A stretch of 64,000 bases of DNA from Certhia americana (Eukaryota > Chordata > Aves > Passeriformes > Certhiidae). Below the pieces are notes generated by a model, which saw only the letters and a program-made list of their open reading frames with translations, did not search any database and was not told the DNA's origin. Where the stretch lies: assembly GCA_018697195.1 (NCBI GenBank), contig CM031860.1, forward strand, positions 63,132,509-63,196,508. The letters are read 5' to 3'. Below, piece by piece: positions 11,901 through 21,311 of this stretch. Numbering within the stretch: the stretch's first letter is position 1; every line of letters starts with the position of its first letter. The position numbers were made by a program, and so were the translations under genes.

Positions 11901-12509
11901 ATACCTGCTGTTGCAGAGAACTGGTCATAAATATGTTCATTACTTGGCTTCCATGGCATTTCTGAAATCTCACAACAATGCATAGGAGGAGTGTCAGAGC
12001 TGCTACTGTCTGACCCAGATTTTTCTGGAATACTTGGGGAAAATCCCTCAGCTCTTTTTTCCTTGTTCTTGAGAACTGCATTGAGTTTCTCTCCCACCTT
12101 GCAGACTTTTTCCTCATTTCCTGCATCTCTTCTCAGCTCCTCACCACACCTAACTGTTCATTTAAACATCTCCTCATTAACACTCTACAGTGGAAGCTTT
12201 TAGTTTCACATCCTGTCAGATTTAATTACAAGCTCCATGTTTTCCTTCACTACATGTACCCTTGCTGATGTTTAACCAATCTCTTTTTGATCAGGAAAGA
12301 GTAGGGTTTACACTAAAGGTCTAATTATGGTAGAGATAATTGCATTTCAGTTTTTGGAGGATTGTTCTGCTTAGGCACATATCCCTACATGCTCACAGTC
12401 ACTGCCAGCATCTTCACAAAGCAATGGCCAAAGCAATGCCAATGGGTAACTAACAGTAAAGCCACCAATAATGTGATTTTTCTAGGTGCAAAATGACCTT
12501 TTGTGTTCT
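8929..12509. other. Unique stretch, no genes seen
   Basis: About 3.6 kb with no recognised repeat except a T22 tract. A more GC-rich patch at about 10,255-10,500 has overlapping open frames on both strands (60-78 codons) but no recognisable protein. It also holds the second member of the 22-bp exact repeat shared with 6659-6680. Confidence 0.45.
11658..11679 (+). repeat. T22 homopolymer
   Basis: 22 T residues between TTCA and CCAGATAAC. As a minus-strand A tail it would follow sequence that I cannot assign to a known transcript. Confidence 0.88.
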
Positions 12510-13166
12510 TCTCCTTCCCCCAGCCAGCAGGGGTTACAGTCAGTCCATCACACGTTGTCTCTCTCCTCCTTAGGGGAGGACTAAGAGGAAGAGTGTGAGC
12601 ACTCTTCCCCTGCTCCAGCCTGGGGTGCATCCCACAGTCCTTCATAAACTTCTCCAACACGGGCCCATCACATGGGCTTCAGAACTCCAGGAACTCCTTC
12701 AGGGTGGGTCCCTGCCCACTGGGTGCATCCTTTAGGAACAGGCTGCTGAAGCATGGATCTCCCACGGGGTCACAAATCCTGCCAGCAAATCTGCTCCAGA
12801 GCAGGCTCCTCCATGAGCTTCAGCTGGATCTCTGCTCCCCATGGAGCTCCCTGTGCTGCAGGGGCACAGCTGCCTCTCCATGGACTGCCCCAGGAGCTGC
12901 AGGAATCTCAGATCTGACACCTGGGGCAGCCCCTGCCCCTTCTGCACTGCCCTGGGGGCTGCAGGGCTCTTCCTCTCACATGTTCTCACCACAGCTGTGC
13001 AGTTTTTTCCTCCTTCATGCACACATTATCCCAGAGGCATCACTGCTGAGCCGTGAGTGTGTCTTGAACATGGCTGGAATTGGCTTCACGGACACAGGGG
13101 AAGATTCCAGCAGATTCCCACAGAAGCTGCCCCTGTACCAAAGCATTGCCAACCAAACCAAATGCA
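12510..13166 (-). mobile_element. LTR-like bird repeat, minus strand, 3'-truncated
   Basis: Read on the minus strand, this matches in order a bird repeat I remember from many genomes and transcripts. It begins near TGCATTTGG (13166), passes the 'CTTCTGTGGGAATCTGCTGG' and 'GTGAGAACATGTGAGAGG' blocks, then runs through repeated units of the 'GGAGCAG...GACCCCGTGGGAGATCC' type and ends after 'GAGAGACAACGTGTGATG'. A start in TG and an AT-rich possible promoter patch suggest an LTR, but no matching 3' terminus or target duplication is visible. The element is old, frameshifted and without any retroviral gene. The 156-codon plus-strand and 96-codon minus-strand open frames here are chance. The family name is not certain to me. 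Confidence 0.65.
12618..12840 (-). repeat. Degenerate tandem units (about 50 bp) inside the LTR-like repeat
   Basis: On the minus strand a phrase of the form 'GGAGCAG/GGAGAAG + about 15 nt + GGA-TG + CCC-GTGGGA' recurs about four to five times at irregular 45-60 bp spacing. Divergence between units is high, so the duplication predates the insertion and belongs to the family. Confidence 0.55.
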
Positions 13167-13762
13167 CCTTTTAATCCCTCTTCGGAACCTGTTGCACACG
13201 TGGTCTGACCAGGAGTTCTGAGTAGCTTAACACAGGTTTGTTCTACTGTGTTTCTAAATGCATTCAGGAAGCAAATACGCTTTTAAAGCTAAATTCTTTC
13301 ATTCTTGAACTGAACTCTATTTTTTATCGCCTTTAAAATAATCAGAGTGGCACTTCCAAGATCTTTGTCACTTTTTTTTCTGTTGTTTACTTTGCCTGTC
13401 TTTGATTTATTCTGGGTTGCTGCCTGACATTTTATGGTATATTGGTGGTTGATGTGAGTTCTTCCTTCAGCACAGACAATACTAATGCTTCCACCTTACT
13501 GACACCAAGTGACAAATTGCTTCATGTGGAAGCATAGAAAACACAGTAAAAACTGCTTCAATTACTTTTTCCCATGTTCAGGAGAGATTATTTGCATGTT
13601 TGGATGCAATAGAAAAAAGGACCTTCAGTCAGCTGAAATTGTGTTTTCCTTCTGTGCCTGACAGTATAGATGGATTTCCTTTACTTTTTCAGTTTTTCAA
13701 TCTTTTATTTTATTTTAGTCTGTGTTGACTTCCTCAGCACATTGGCACTGAGCATCCCACTG
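13167..13762. other. Unique stretch
   Basis: AT-rich, with no gene or repeat recognised between the LTR-like element and the GGAA microsatellite. Confidence 0.45.
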
Positions 13763-13929
13763 GGAGGGAAGGAAGGAAGGAAGGTGCAGAAGGAAGGAAG
13801 GAAGGAGCAGAAGGTGCAGAAGGAAGGTGCAGAAGAAAGGAGGGAAGGAAGGAGGGAAGGAAGGAGGGAAGGAAGGAGGGAAGGAAGGAGGGAAGGAAGG
13901 AAGGAAGGAAGGAAGGAAGGAAGGAAGGA
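13763..13929 (+). repeat. Compound GGAA / GGAGGGAAGGAA microsatellite
   Basis: About 165 bp of almost pure purine. GGAA runs alternate with short GGTGCAGAA spacers on the left. A 12-bp higher-order unit GGAGGGAAGGAA repeats about five times in the centre, and GGAA repeats about nine times to the right. The 103-codon plus-strand frame and 86-codon minus-strand frame crossing it are repeat translations (REGRREG, PSFLPSLL), not genes. Confidence 0.95.
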
Positions 13930-14965
13930 TCTGATGAACATGCCTTTATTTAGTAAAATTTGCACATTCCAGAATAATTAGACTTTGGGAACACTGTCAG
14001 AATGAGAGTTCTTGCCAGGGAATTATAAGGTGTATTTGCAGCACATGAATTTAGGTTATTGCTTGAATGCATTTAGGTGAAATACAGTATAATACATGTA
14101 ATATTTACATATGGCAGGATTGGCTGGAGTTTTCCCTTCTGAAGTAAGTTTAGAACTTTTCTCTACCTGCTTGCACCAGCACATTTCAAGGAAACTTCCA
14201 GTTTCAGAGCTGCTTTAAATAAATATTGTCTTACTCCAGAGTGACAGTCATGGGGCTGTCTTCTTCTTTTCTCTTTTCTAATTTTTTCTTTCAGAATGAA
14301 GAAATTTTGCTTTGCTGTGTAAGACAAAAAAGAAGAGCAAAGAAGTTCAACACCAACCCTCTGTGTTTTCAGATTTTGAGATTTCATCTTCGCATATGAA
14401 GACCACATTTAAATTTGATATATTTCATCCTTCTATTTTTTATCTTTTATAATTTGTTGTCACTGTGAATTTAAAATCACCAGAGTATAATTAAAAAGAA
14501 ATTTAAATTAAGGAATTACAGGAATAAAATAAATCCATCCTCCCCTGATTAAAACACAGTGTTGAGCACACTGTTTGAAAGAGTGGTCAGGACAAAATTC
14601 TCATTCAAACAGACTCAGTGCTCTAAGGCTGCAATGATCAGCGTTCTCTCTTTTCAACTTCACTTCTCTGGACTGAAGGGAACTGAAATTACCCTCACAG
14701 TACCATGCTCACCAGGACTGAAGTTAATAGGGAAAAAATGAAGGCTTTGCAGGGTCAATAGTGGTGGGTTTTGATGTGATGTAGAAGCTTTTAGCTCAGA
14801 AGTGACTGAGAAGAAAGCTGTGTACGCTGAGAGATCACAGACAGACATCGACTCTTTTGGGCCTGTGCTCAGAGAATTCCTGGGATTTGAACACACTGCT
14901 GTGCCAGGAAAACACATGGCTGTCCCTTAGCTATGGTCAGCAGTGCACAGAGAAGAACAAATTGC
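13930..14965. other. Unique AT-rich stretch
   Basis: No gene, RNA gene or dispersed repeat recognised. Confidence 0.45.
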
Positions 14966-15498
14966 AGAATCACAGAAACACAGAATAATTTATGTTGGAA
15001 AAGACCTCCAAGATCCTCGAGTCCAACCTGTGACTGACCACCAGTTAGAGCAGAGCACTGAGAGCCACATCCAGGTGTTTCTTGAACACCTCCAGGAATG
15101 ATGATCCCACCACCTCCCTGGGCAGCCCCTTCCAGTGCCTGACCACCCTTTCCATGGAGAAATTCCTCCTGATGTCCAACCTGACCCTCCCCTGGCATGA
15201 CTTGAGGCTGTTCCCTCTCATCCTGTCCCTTGTTCCCCGGCTGTCCCCTCCTGTCAGGGAATTATGCAGAGCCAGAAGTTCCCCCCTGAGCCTCCTTTGC
15301 TCCAGGCTGAGCCCCTTTCCCAGCTCCCTCAGCTGCTCCTGTGGCTTCAGACCCTTCCCCAGCTCCATTCCATTCCCCGGACATGCTCCAGCCCCTCAAT
15401 GTCCTTCCTGAGTTGAGGAGCCCAGAACTGGACACAGCCCTTGAGGTGTGGCCTCACCAGTGCCCAGCACAGGGGGACAATCCCTGCCCTGGCCAACT
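14966..15498 (-). mobile_element. CR1 LINE copy, minus strand, with the ORF2 C-terminus still legible
   Basis: Plus strand begins 'AGAATCACAGAAACACAGAATAATTTATGTTGGAAAAGACC', the reverse complement of the CR1 tail. It continues through 'CACCACCTCCCTGGGCAGCCCCTTCCAGTGCCTGACC', 'TCCTCCTGATGTCCAACCTGACC' and 'CCCAGAACTGGACACAGC'. Translated on the minus strand (15,368 to 15,045) it gives the end of the CR1 reverse-transcriptase [13 protein letters not shown], then [25 protein letters not shown] and [13 protein letters not shown]. The usual HWNRLPREVVESPSLEVFKK signature is altered in a few positions. Everything upstream (endonuclease, reverse-transcriptase core) is missing. Confidence 0.95.
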
Positions 15499-18073
15499 TC
15501 TCACATCAGACAGGAAAGTCAAATATCTTAAACTCTGTCAAAACAAAAAGTTTTGTTTTTTTTTTTTTTTTTATCTTAAAATACGTAGAACAAAATGTTC
15601 TGAGAAAACTTCCAGGATAATTTTGCCATCAAATTGTATTGTTCTATACTGGAGCAATGGAACAGGAAAGATCCAGCCTTGGATAAGGGAGGGAGAGACT
15701 TAGCTGGTTTTTTGTACATGAAATGTCTTCAAAAGGCTTGGGCTAAATTAACTTCACTTTAGGACACTTGCAGAACTAAGAGACATTAGAAGTTATTTTT
15801 TACTCCTTATGGGGGATGATTGAGCTTTCAGAGACTGTAAAAGCTGCCATAAAACTGGAGAGAACCATCCATGCAACTATAATAATAAAAGTTTCTACAG
15901 GCAGCCCTTCACCTCCATCCTACCTAGGAACAGGTTTTGCTCTAGAAAACAGTTTTGGCAGAAATCTACTTTTATATGTGACTAAACTAACATCCATTGT
16001 TGTTGTTGTTGTGTCAGGTGAGGCAGCTCAGGGGCAGGGATAAACAAGTAGTAAATGAAGTATTTGATCTTTAGTCTTTGCAGTACTTAATGTAGCCTCA
16101 GGGTACCTGGTCCTCAGGGTCTCCCAAACGGAACTGGGGCCTCCCAGAAGGAAGGAAAAAACAGAAAGAAGAAATCCCTGCAAGCTGTAATGGCAAAGTT
16201 CAGCAATGCAGATGCCACGGCAGCAGGTACAGAGCCTGAACGGGCAGGAATCCAGCCATGTGCTTAGATGAGAGATTTATCTGTTAATTCTTGATAGAAA
16301 CACACAAAAAAAGAGGGATAACCCTGTAAAACAGTCGGTGCTGTAGTGTCATGGGAATGAGGCAGATATTCCAAAAGAGTAATGGAGTTTCTTTAACTTT
16401 CCTGAGCATGTATTTGTTATTTTCACTTCGAAACTCAATTTGGACAACCCCACGTAGATTTTTTTAAAGTTGTAACATTAAATCCCTCACTGTATGAATC
16501 ATAACAATAAGAAATTATTTCACATATCATTACAGATGGAGCACAGTGCAAATTTAAAAGCAGATATTCTGCAGTTCCATCTAACACTCACTTCAGCCAG
16601 AACTCTTTCAAAAGACCATGATTCATCAAGGAACAGAACAATTTCCATGTCTAAAATGCTTTTTTTTTTTTTTTTTTATTGTGTCTCTAAGTACCTCACA
16701 ATCAGTGGAGTACTGTCATTTTCCAGCCCACTTTATGTCATGAGCTAAGTGACTAACCTGTTAAAAGTGTTTAGTGTCAGCTTGGAAAACAGAAAAATCC
16801 AGACAAAAGAAGAAAATTAGCATCCTGAGAAGTACAAAAAAGCTCATACAAAGATGAAGATTCAAATAATCTCCATTCCAATCTTTTGAAAAATACCCAA
16901 AGGCCTGTGAGAAAGAAGTTTTGCTAAATTTTTGGCTGAGGATATATCTGAAGCTGAGTTTTCCCTAAACAGAAAGTTTTATCACACTAGAAAAGTTGGC
17001 TTTTAGAATGTGTGAAACTTTTGAGGAGCCTTTGGAGCATTGTGCGTGAAGAATCTGAAACAAATGAAACAGAAAATAAAATGCATGCTTCTCTTAGTGG
17101 GGTGGGTGATGACAAAATAACTTGACACCTTCCTCTGAAAAATTAAGATTTCCCATGAAAAGTGTTACAGATTTAAATCTGAGTGTGGGTAGGGTACAGC
17201 AACACAGGGGACACAGCCAGAACTCTGCTGAGAGGACACCAGGAAAAGGGGAGGTGACATCAGGCAGCAGGTAAAGAACTGACTGGCAGAGTTTCCCAGG
17301 AAAAAGGACACAGGACTCAGCTCATGTCATGGTTTCTTTTATGAACTGGCACAATGTGACACTATAATTCAATTTCCCAATGAAAAGCTAGAGGGCATCT
17401 TCTATTAAGAGAAAAATCAGGACTTTATATCCTAAAAGCTGCATGACCTCGAAGACTGGAATTAAAAGAAAGCTGAAAGAAATTTAATAGGAAAAAATAA
17501 AAAAAAGCAAAATTGCATATTTGGAGACTGAGCACAGGCATTTCTGTTGTGAGTTGGGACACAGCAGTTGGAAATGAGGGAGAAAGTGGAGCAGTGGTGC
17601 AGCACAGCTGATAACAGGGTGAGGGGGAAATGCTGGGGTGATGCCAGGAAGAAGGAAGCTGAATGCAAAAAAAACTGTTTCACAGCCAAAAACTATTTCC
17701 AATAGACTCAAGGAAAATGGTTGGCCTGGTATGAGGAATGGAAGAGACCTCGTTGGAAATGCAGTGTTCACATCTCTCTGTTCATGGCCAACAAAGATTG
17801 AGCCCTGAGGAGGTGTAAGGAGAGACTGTTTTGGTCAGGGAATAAGATCCCTCTTCAGGATGGAGTGAGGCAAGAGCAGCCTTGGTATGCCAAGTAAAAG
17901 GCCAAAAAGAGCTGGGGTTGTCCTCTGTCAGTACCCCAGTGGAACAAACTCCAGATATAAAAAAGATCTTTTGAAGCTTAAAAAACCCCACAAATTTAGA
18001 ACAAAAGCATCTGATTTGAACTGTCAATGAGTGCCTTTGAGCTGATAGCAAAAAGATTTATGGGCCATTCACT
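15499..18073. other. Unique stretch with homopolymer runs
   Basis: No genes recognised. It contains T17 (15556-15572), a (TTG)5-like run near 15997-16012 and T18 (16660-16677). Open frames of 75-95 codons on either strand look random. Confidence 0.45.
16660..16677 (+). repeat. T18 homopolymer
   Basis: 18 T residues between AATGC and ATTGTGTC. No linked retrocopy recognised. Confidence 0.85.
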
Positions 18074-18132
18074 TAAGAGTTGGACTTGATGATCACTGTG
18101 GGTCCCTTCCAACTCAGAATATTCTGTGATTT
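18074..18132 (+). mobile_element. CR1 LINE extreme 3' end, plus strand
   Basis: 'AGTTGGACTTGATGATCACTGTGGGTCCCTTCCAACTCAGAATATTCTGTGATTT' is the final 55 or so bases of a CR1 in sense orientation. The 5' truncation is extreme. Confidence 0.92.
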
Positions 18133-20363
18133 CACACTTTAGGACTGGTGAAGTATTGACATAGTATTTAACAGAAGACAAAGAAAGAAAAGCGGTTTTG
18201 TAACAGCTGCCTTGTGGAATTCAACTTCAGTTTCCATCTCTCACAAGAACACAGAACGCTCTTTCTGAGCAAAGTACTATTCCCTATTTTGGGCTAAATT
18301 ATCTCCTGGCTAAGTGCTCATCTCTGAATCTGCAGAGCAATGCAATGATGATTTCTTTTCTGGCAGATGACAGCATGGAAAATAACGGCACCTCTGCAAA
18401 TCTTCTTTTACTCTCCTAGAGTAGTGCTTGATGAGAAAAGACTCCTCTGTTTTGAGCCCGGGTGATGAATGGATGCTGATGGGTTCCTGTGTGGCTCATC
18501 ATGATCGGTGCTCTCTGACTGAGAGCTCCTCTCTAAACTGCTCAAGTTCAAATGTTTACACTGCTGACCAGCACAAAAAACTGAAATGTGCTGCTCCACT
18601 TTAAGGATCTTGCAATTTCAGACCCTTTTTTATAAAAAAAAATAGTATTGGTTGTATATGATCTCTTAACCACTGGAAAAAAACCCACCTATGTATTATT
18701 TCGCTTATGCTCAGCTCTGAGTTGCCCAATATTGCAACTGGGTTTTATTCATAAAATTATGGCTTTTTTTCAAGTCAGCTACTTTGATTGAGATGAAATT
18801 AATTGAAAAGGAAAATGTATCTCTGTTCAAGCTCGTTGCCCTAAATTTCCAGAAACATTGCTCCTTACAGACTTGCTTCCCCTAGCTTAAACTTCTTCCT
18901 CTTCTCTGTTTAAATTAAACTTGTTACTGCAGCTTTCAGTGTGCAGCACAGAAATGTTCTTTGTGATGTGACCTTGAAGCTTCACTGATAGCAGGGAACA
19001 AAACCTGGTGCTCTCCAGGGGGCTGATCATTTGGGAGAAATATTGGAGATTCTCACAAGCACTGCGTAGATTTTACCTTATTACTACTTTTAAACATGTA
19101 CAAGGAAACATAGAATTAATCTGGACTCTTTCTCTTCTCAGCTAGTGAGAAGATTGGGGATGTAATGTGCCCTGACACCTTCTCAGTTAAATTTATTTTG
19201 CATCCTTTGCTCCCCCTCTGTTTTTCTGGAGTTGCCCAAGTCCCATCACCTGGTTTTTAAGACAGCACATAGTGTTGCTAGCACCTGTGAAAAGTGCAGT
19301 GTACCAGACATTGCTGGGATGCTCTTCTGAAACCATCTCTTTTTTCATAATTTCCTGCTTTAACAATCTCAAAACCCTGCTCTCGTGCCTACATCAGGTG
19401 TGAAAAATTAGAAATCTTTGAGGCAGGATAAGAAAGTATAAACCTCAGCAAACATGATCTAGTTTCCATCTTTCTTTTATGAACGACTTCAGCAGAGCAA
19501 GAAACCTTCCTTGTCATTGTTATTCCAGGTGAGACCTCCTTACAGCTTTGTTTTAGCAGGATGACACTGAGAGGAATGTTGTTTATGGTGGGTATAAAAA
19601 ATGCAGGATTTGGTTGGAGTAAAACCAGAGAGATGGGGCCTATTTCACTGGGGTTTTTTAAGGGATAATTCATTTGGACCTAGTTTCAAAGGCAAGTTTT
19701 AATTAAAAGCACATTGTGCAGATTTGTAAGAAAGTGGCTAACTGGTAGAAGGTCAGCTATCTTGTAAGCAGCAAGTCATGGGAAAATTGTGCTATTATGG
19801 GTTACATAAGCATAACAAAGCTTTCATCTATAATTACTATTAGATTTGTCCTCTTTGAATAGGCTCCACAGCTCTGCTGGCCTTCAGGGCTTTAGCTAAC
19901 ATGGGGTTTGACTTTTGCTAGTGAAAGATACTTCCCAATCAGCAAAGAATATAATGAGACCTGATTCTATCCTTTCAGTGGGCAGAGGAGAGAACAGAGT
20001 ACAAAGGCAAAACAGCACAGAGAGCTGGGGCACAAATTGCAGCAGATAAAAGTCAGCTGATGTTCCAGGACAAAGCAAATTTAACCCCAGGTCTTTGTGC
20101 ATTTATGAAACCTTGAAGAAAGATAAGTCCTGAGATGACAGTTCATAAGAAGGGACATCACTTGTCATCTGCCAAGAGAAGATAGGTCTTGTGCAGTATG
20201 TTGTATTCAGAAAGAGGAGAATGATTGCTTATCACAGCTGTTCCAGAAATTGTGCCAGGGAATTGATTCTTCCTCAGGCTCAGAGGCTGGAATCAAAATT
20301 GGCACTGCAGACATCAACCATTGGCTGTAGAGGGCAAGGAAACATGAGCAGAGGGCAAAGTCT
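18133..20363. other. Unique stretch
   Basis: No gene, RNA gene or repeat family recognised over about 2.2 kb. Confidence 0.45.
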
Positions 20364-20364
20364 G

Positions 20365-20472
20365 GCAGATGAAACAAGTATCACCAAAAGCCAACACAAA
20401 TCTTTAAGTGTGACATGGAGCAGATGAAACAAGTATCACCAAAAGCCAACACAAATCTTTAAGTATGACATG
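20365..20472 (+). repeat. 53-bp tandem duplication
   Basis: 20365-20417 and 20420-20472 are identical except for one base (G at 20410, A at 20465), with a 2-bp spacer. The unit begins GCAGATGAAACAAGTATCAC and ends TGACATG. The second copy runs directly into the 5' end of a CR1 fragment. One difference in 53 marks a recent event. Confidence 0.95.
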
Positions 20473-20955
20473 CAGGGGAGGCTGCAAAGGTGATGAAGGG
20501 GCTGGAGCATCTCCCTGCTGAGGAAAGGCTGAGGGAGCTGGGGCTGTTCAGCCTTGAGAGAAGTCCCAGCTGAGATGGGCCCTCAGCCCTGTTGGTCCCT
20601 GTCTGTCCCTGCTGGTCCCTGGCTGTCCCTGACTGTCCCTGTGAGCAGGGCGGGTCAGAGCAGGGCCCAGGCTCTGCTCCAGGACCCAGCAATGACACCA
20701 GAGTCACGGGCAGGGACTGAGCCCAGGGAGTTCCACCTGAACATGAGGCAGAACTTCTTCCCTGTGCAGTGACCAAGCCCTGAACAGAGACCAGAGAGTC
20801 TGTGGAGTCTCCTCACTGGGGATGCTCCAGAGCCATCAGGACACAATCCTGAGCCCCGTGCTCTGGATGGCCCTGCTGGAGCAGGGAGCTGGGACCAGGT
20901 CAGCCACTGTGGTCCCTTCCAGCCTGACCCACCCTGGGATTCTTGATTCTGTATA
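20473..20955 (+). mobile_element. CR1 LINE copy, plus strand, about 480 bp
   Basis: Sense CR1: 'GAGGCTGCAAAGGTGATGAAGGGGCTGGAGCATCTCC', 'GAAAGGCTGAGGGAGCTGGGGCTGTTCAGCC', 'TTCCACCTGAACATGAGGCAGAACTTCTTC', 'ACTGTGGTCCCTTCCAGCCTGACCCACCCTGGGATTCTTGATTCTGT'. It carries an internal 10-bp tandem repeat. It lacks the upstream ORF2 and its frame is broken. The GC-rich composition stands out against the AT-rich surroundings. Confidence 0.93.
20589..20641 (+). repeat. 10-bp tandem repeat within CR1 (5 units)
   Basis: Five consecutive 10-mers of the form CTGNYNGTCC (CTGTTGGTCC, CTGTCTGTCC, CTGCTGGTCC, CTGGCTGTCC, CTGACTGTCC), followed by a partial unit. It lies inside the CR1 copy, so it arose within the element or in its source copy. 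Confidence 0.9.
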
Positions 20956-21279
20956 TGCTGTTGCACACATTCTAAATACAAAGATGGACTTCTAGCTTGA
21001 GTTATTTCCATGTTGCCATGTTATAACTGGGAGCAGGAGAGCTCCTGTACGTGTTGAGGTATATATGGGGCTAATCTTTGATGGCCTTCGCTGAGACACG
21101 TTTGCTTTGGCTCTGCTCAATTCATTCAGCTGTACAAATGTCCATAGAATAACATCTAACATTATTGAATTGACATCTAGCATTACTGTATTAACATCTA
21201 GCCTGCTTTAAGCTGGACATGGCCTCTGGAGCTTGTCTTAAATGTTGCTGGTGGTGGCTTTTCCTTTCAAACTCTTTCT

Positions 21280-21281
<2 letters not shown>

Positions 21282-21311
<30 letters not shown>
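21282..21311 (+). repeat. T30 homopolymer
   Basis: The longest homopolymer in the window, preceded by a T/C-rich lead. As an A tail of a minus-strand retrocopy it would follow sequence at 21312 and beyond that I do not recognise. Confidence 0.9.

Noticed and set aside
12704..13174. 156-codon plus-strand frame and 96-codon minus-strand frame
   Set aside because: Both fall in the LTR-like repeat and its degenerate tandem units. No protein family recognised.
13670..13981. 103-codon plus-strand and 86-codon minus-strand frames
   Set aside because: Translation of the GGAA microsatellite on both strands.
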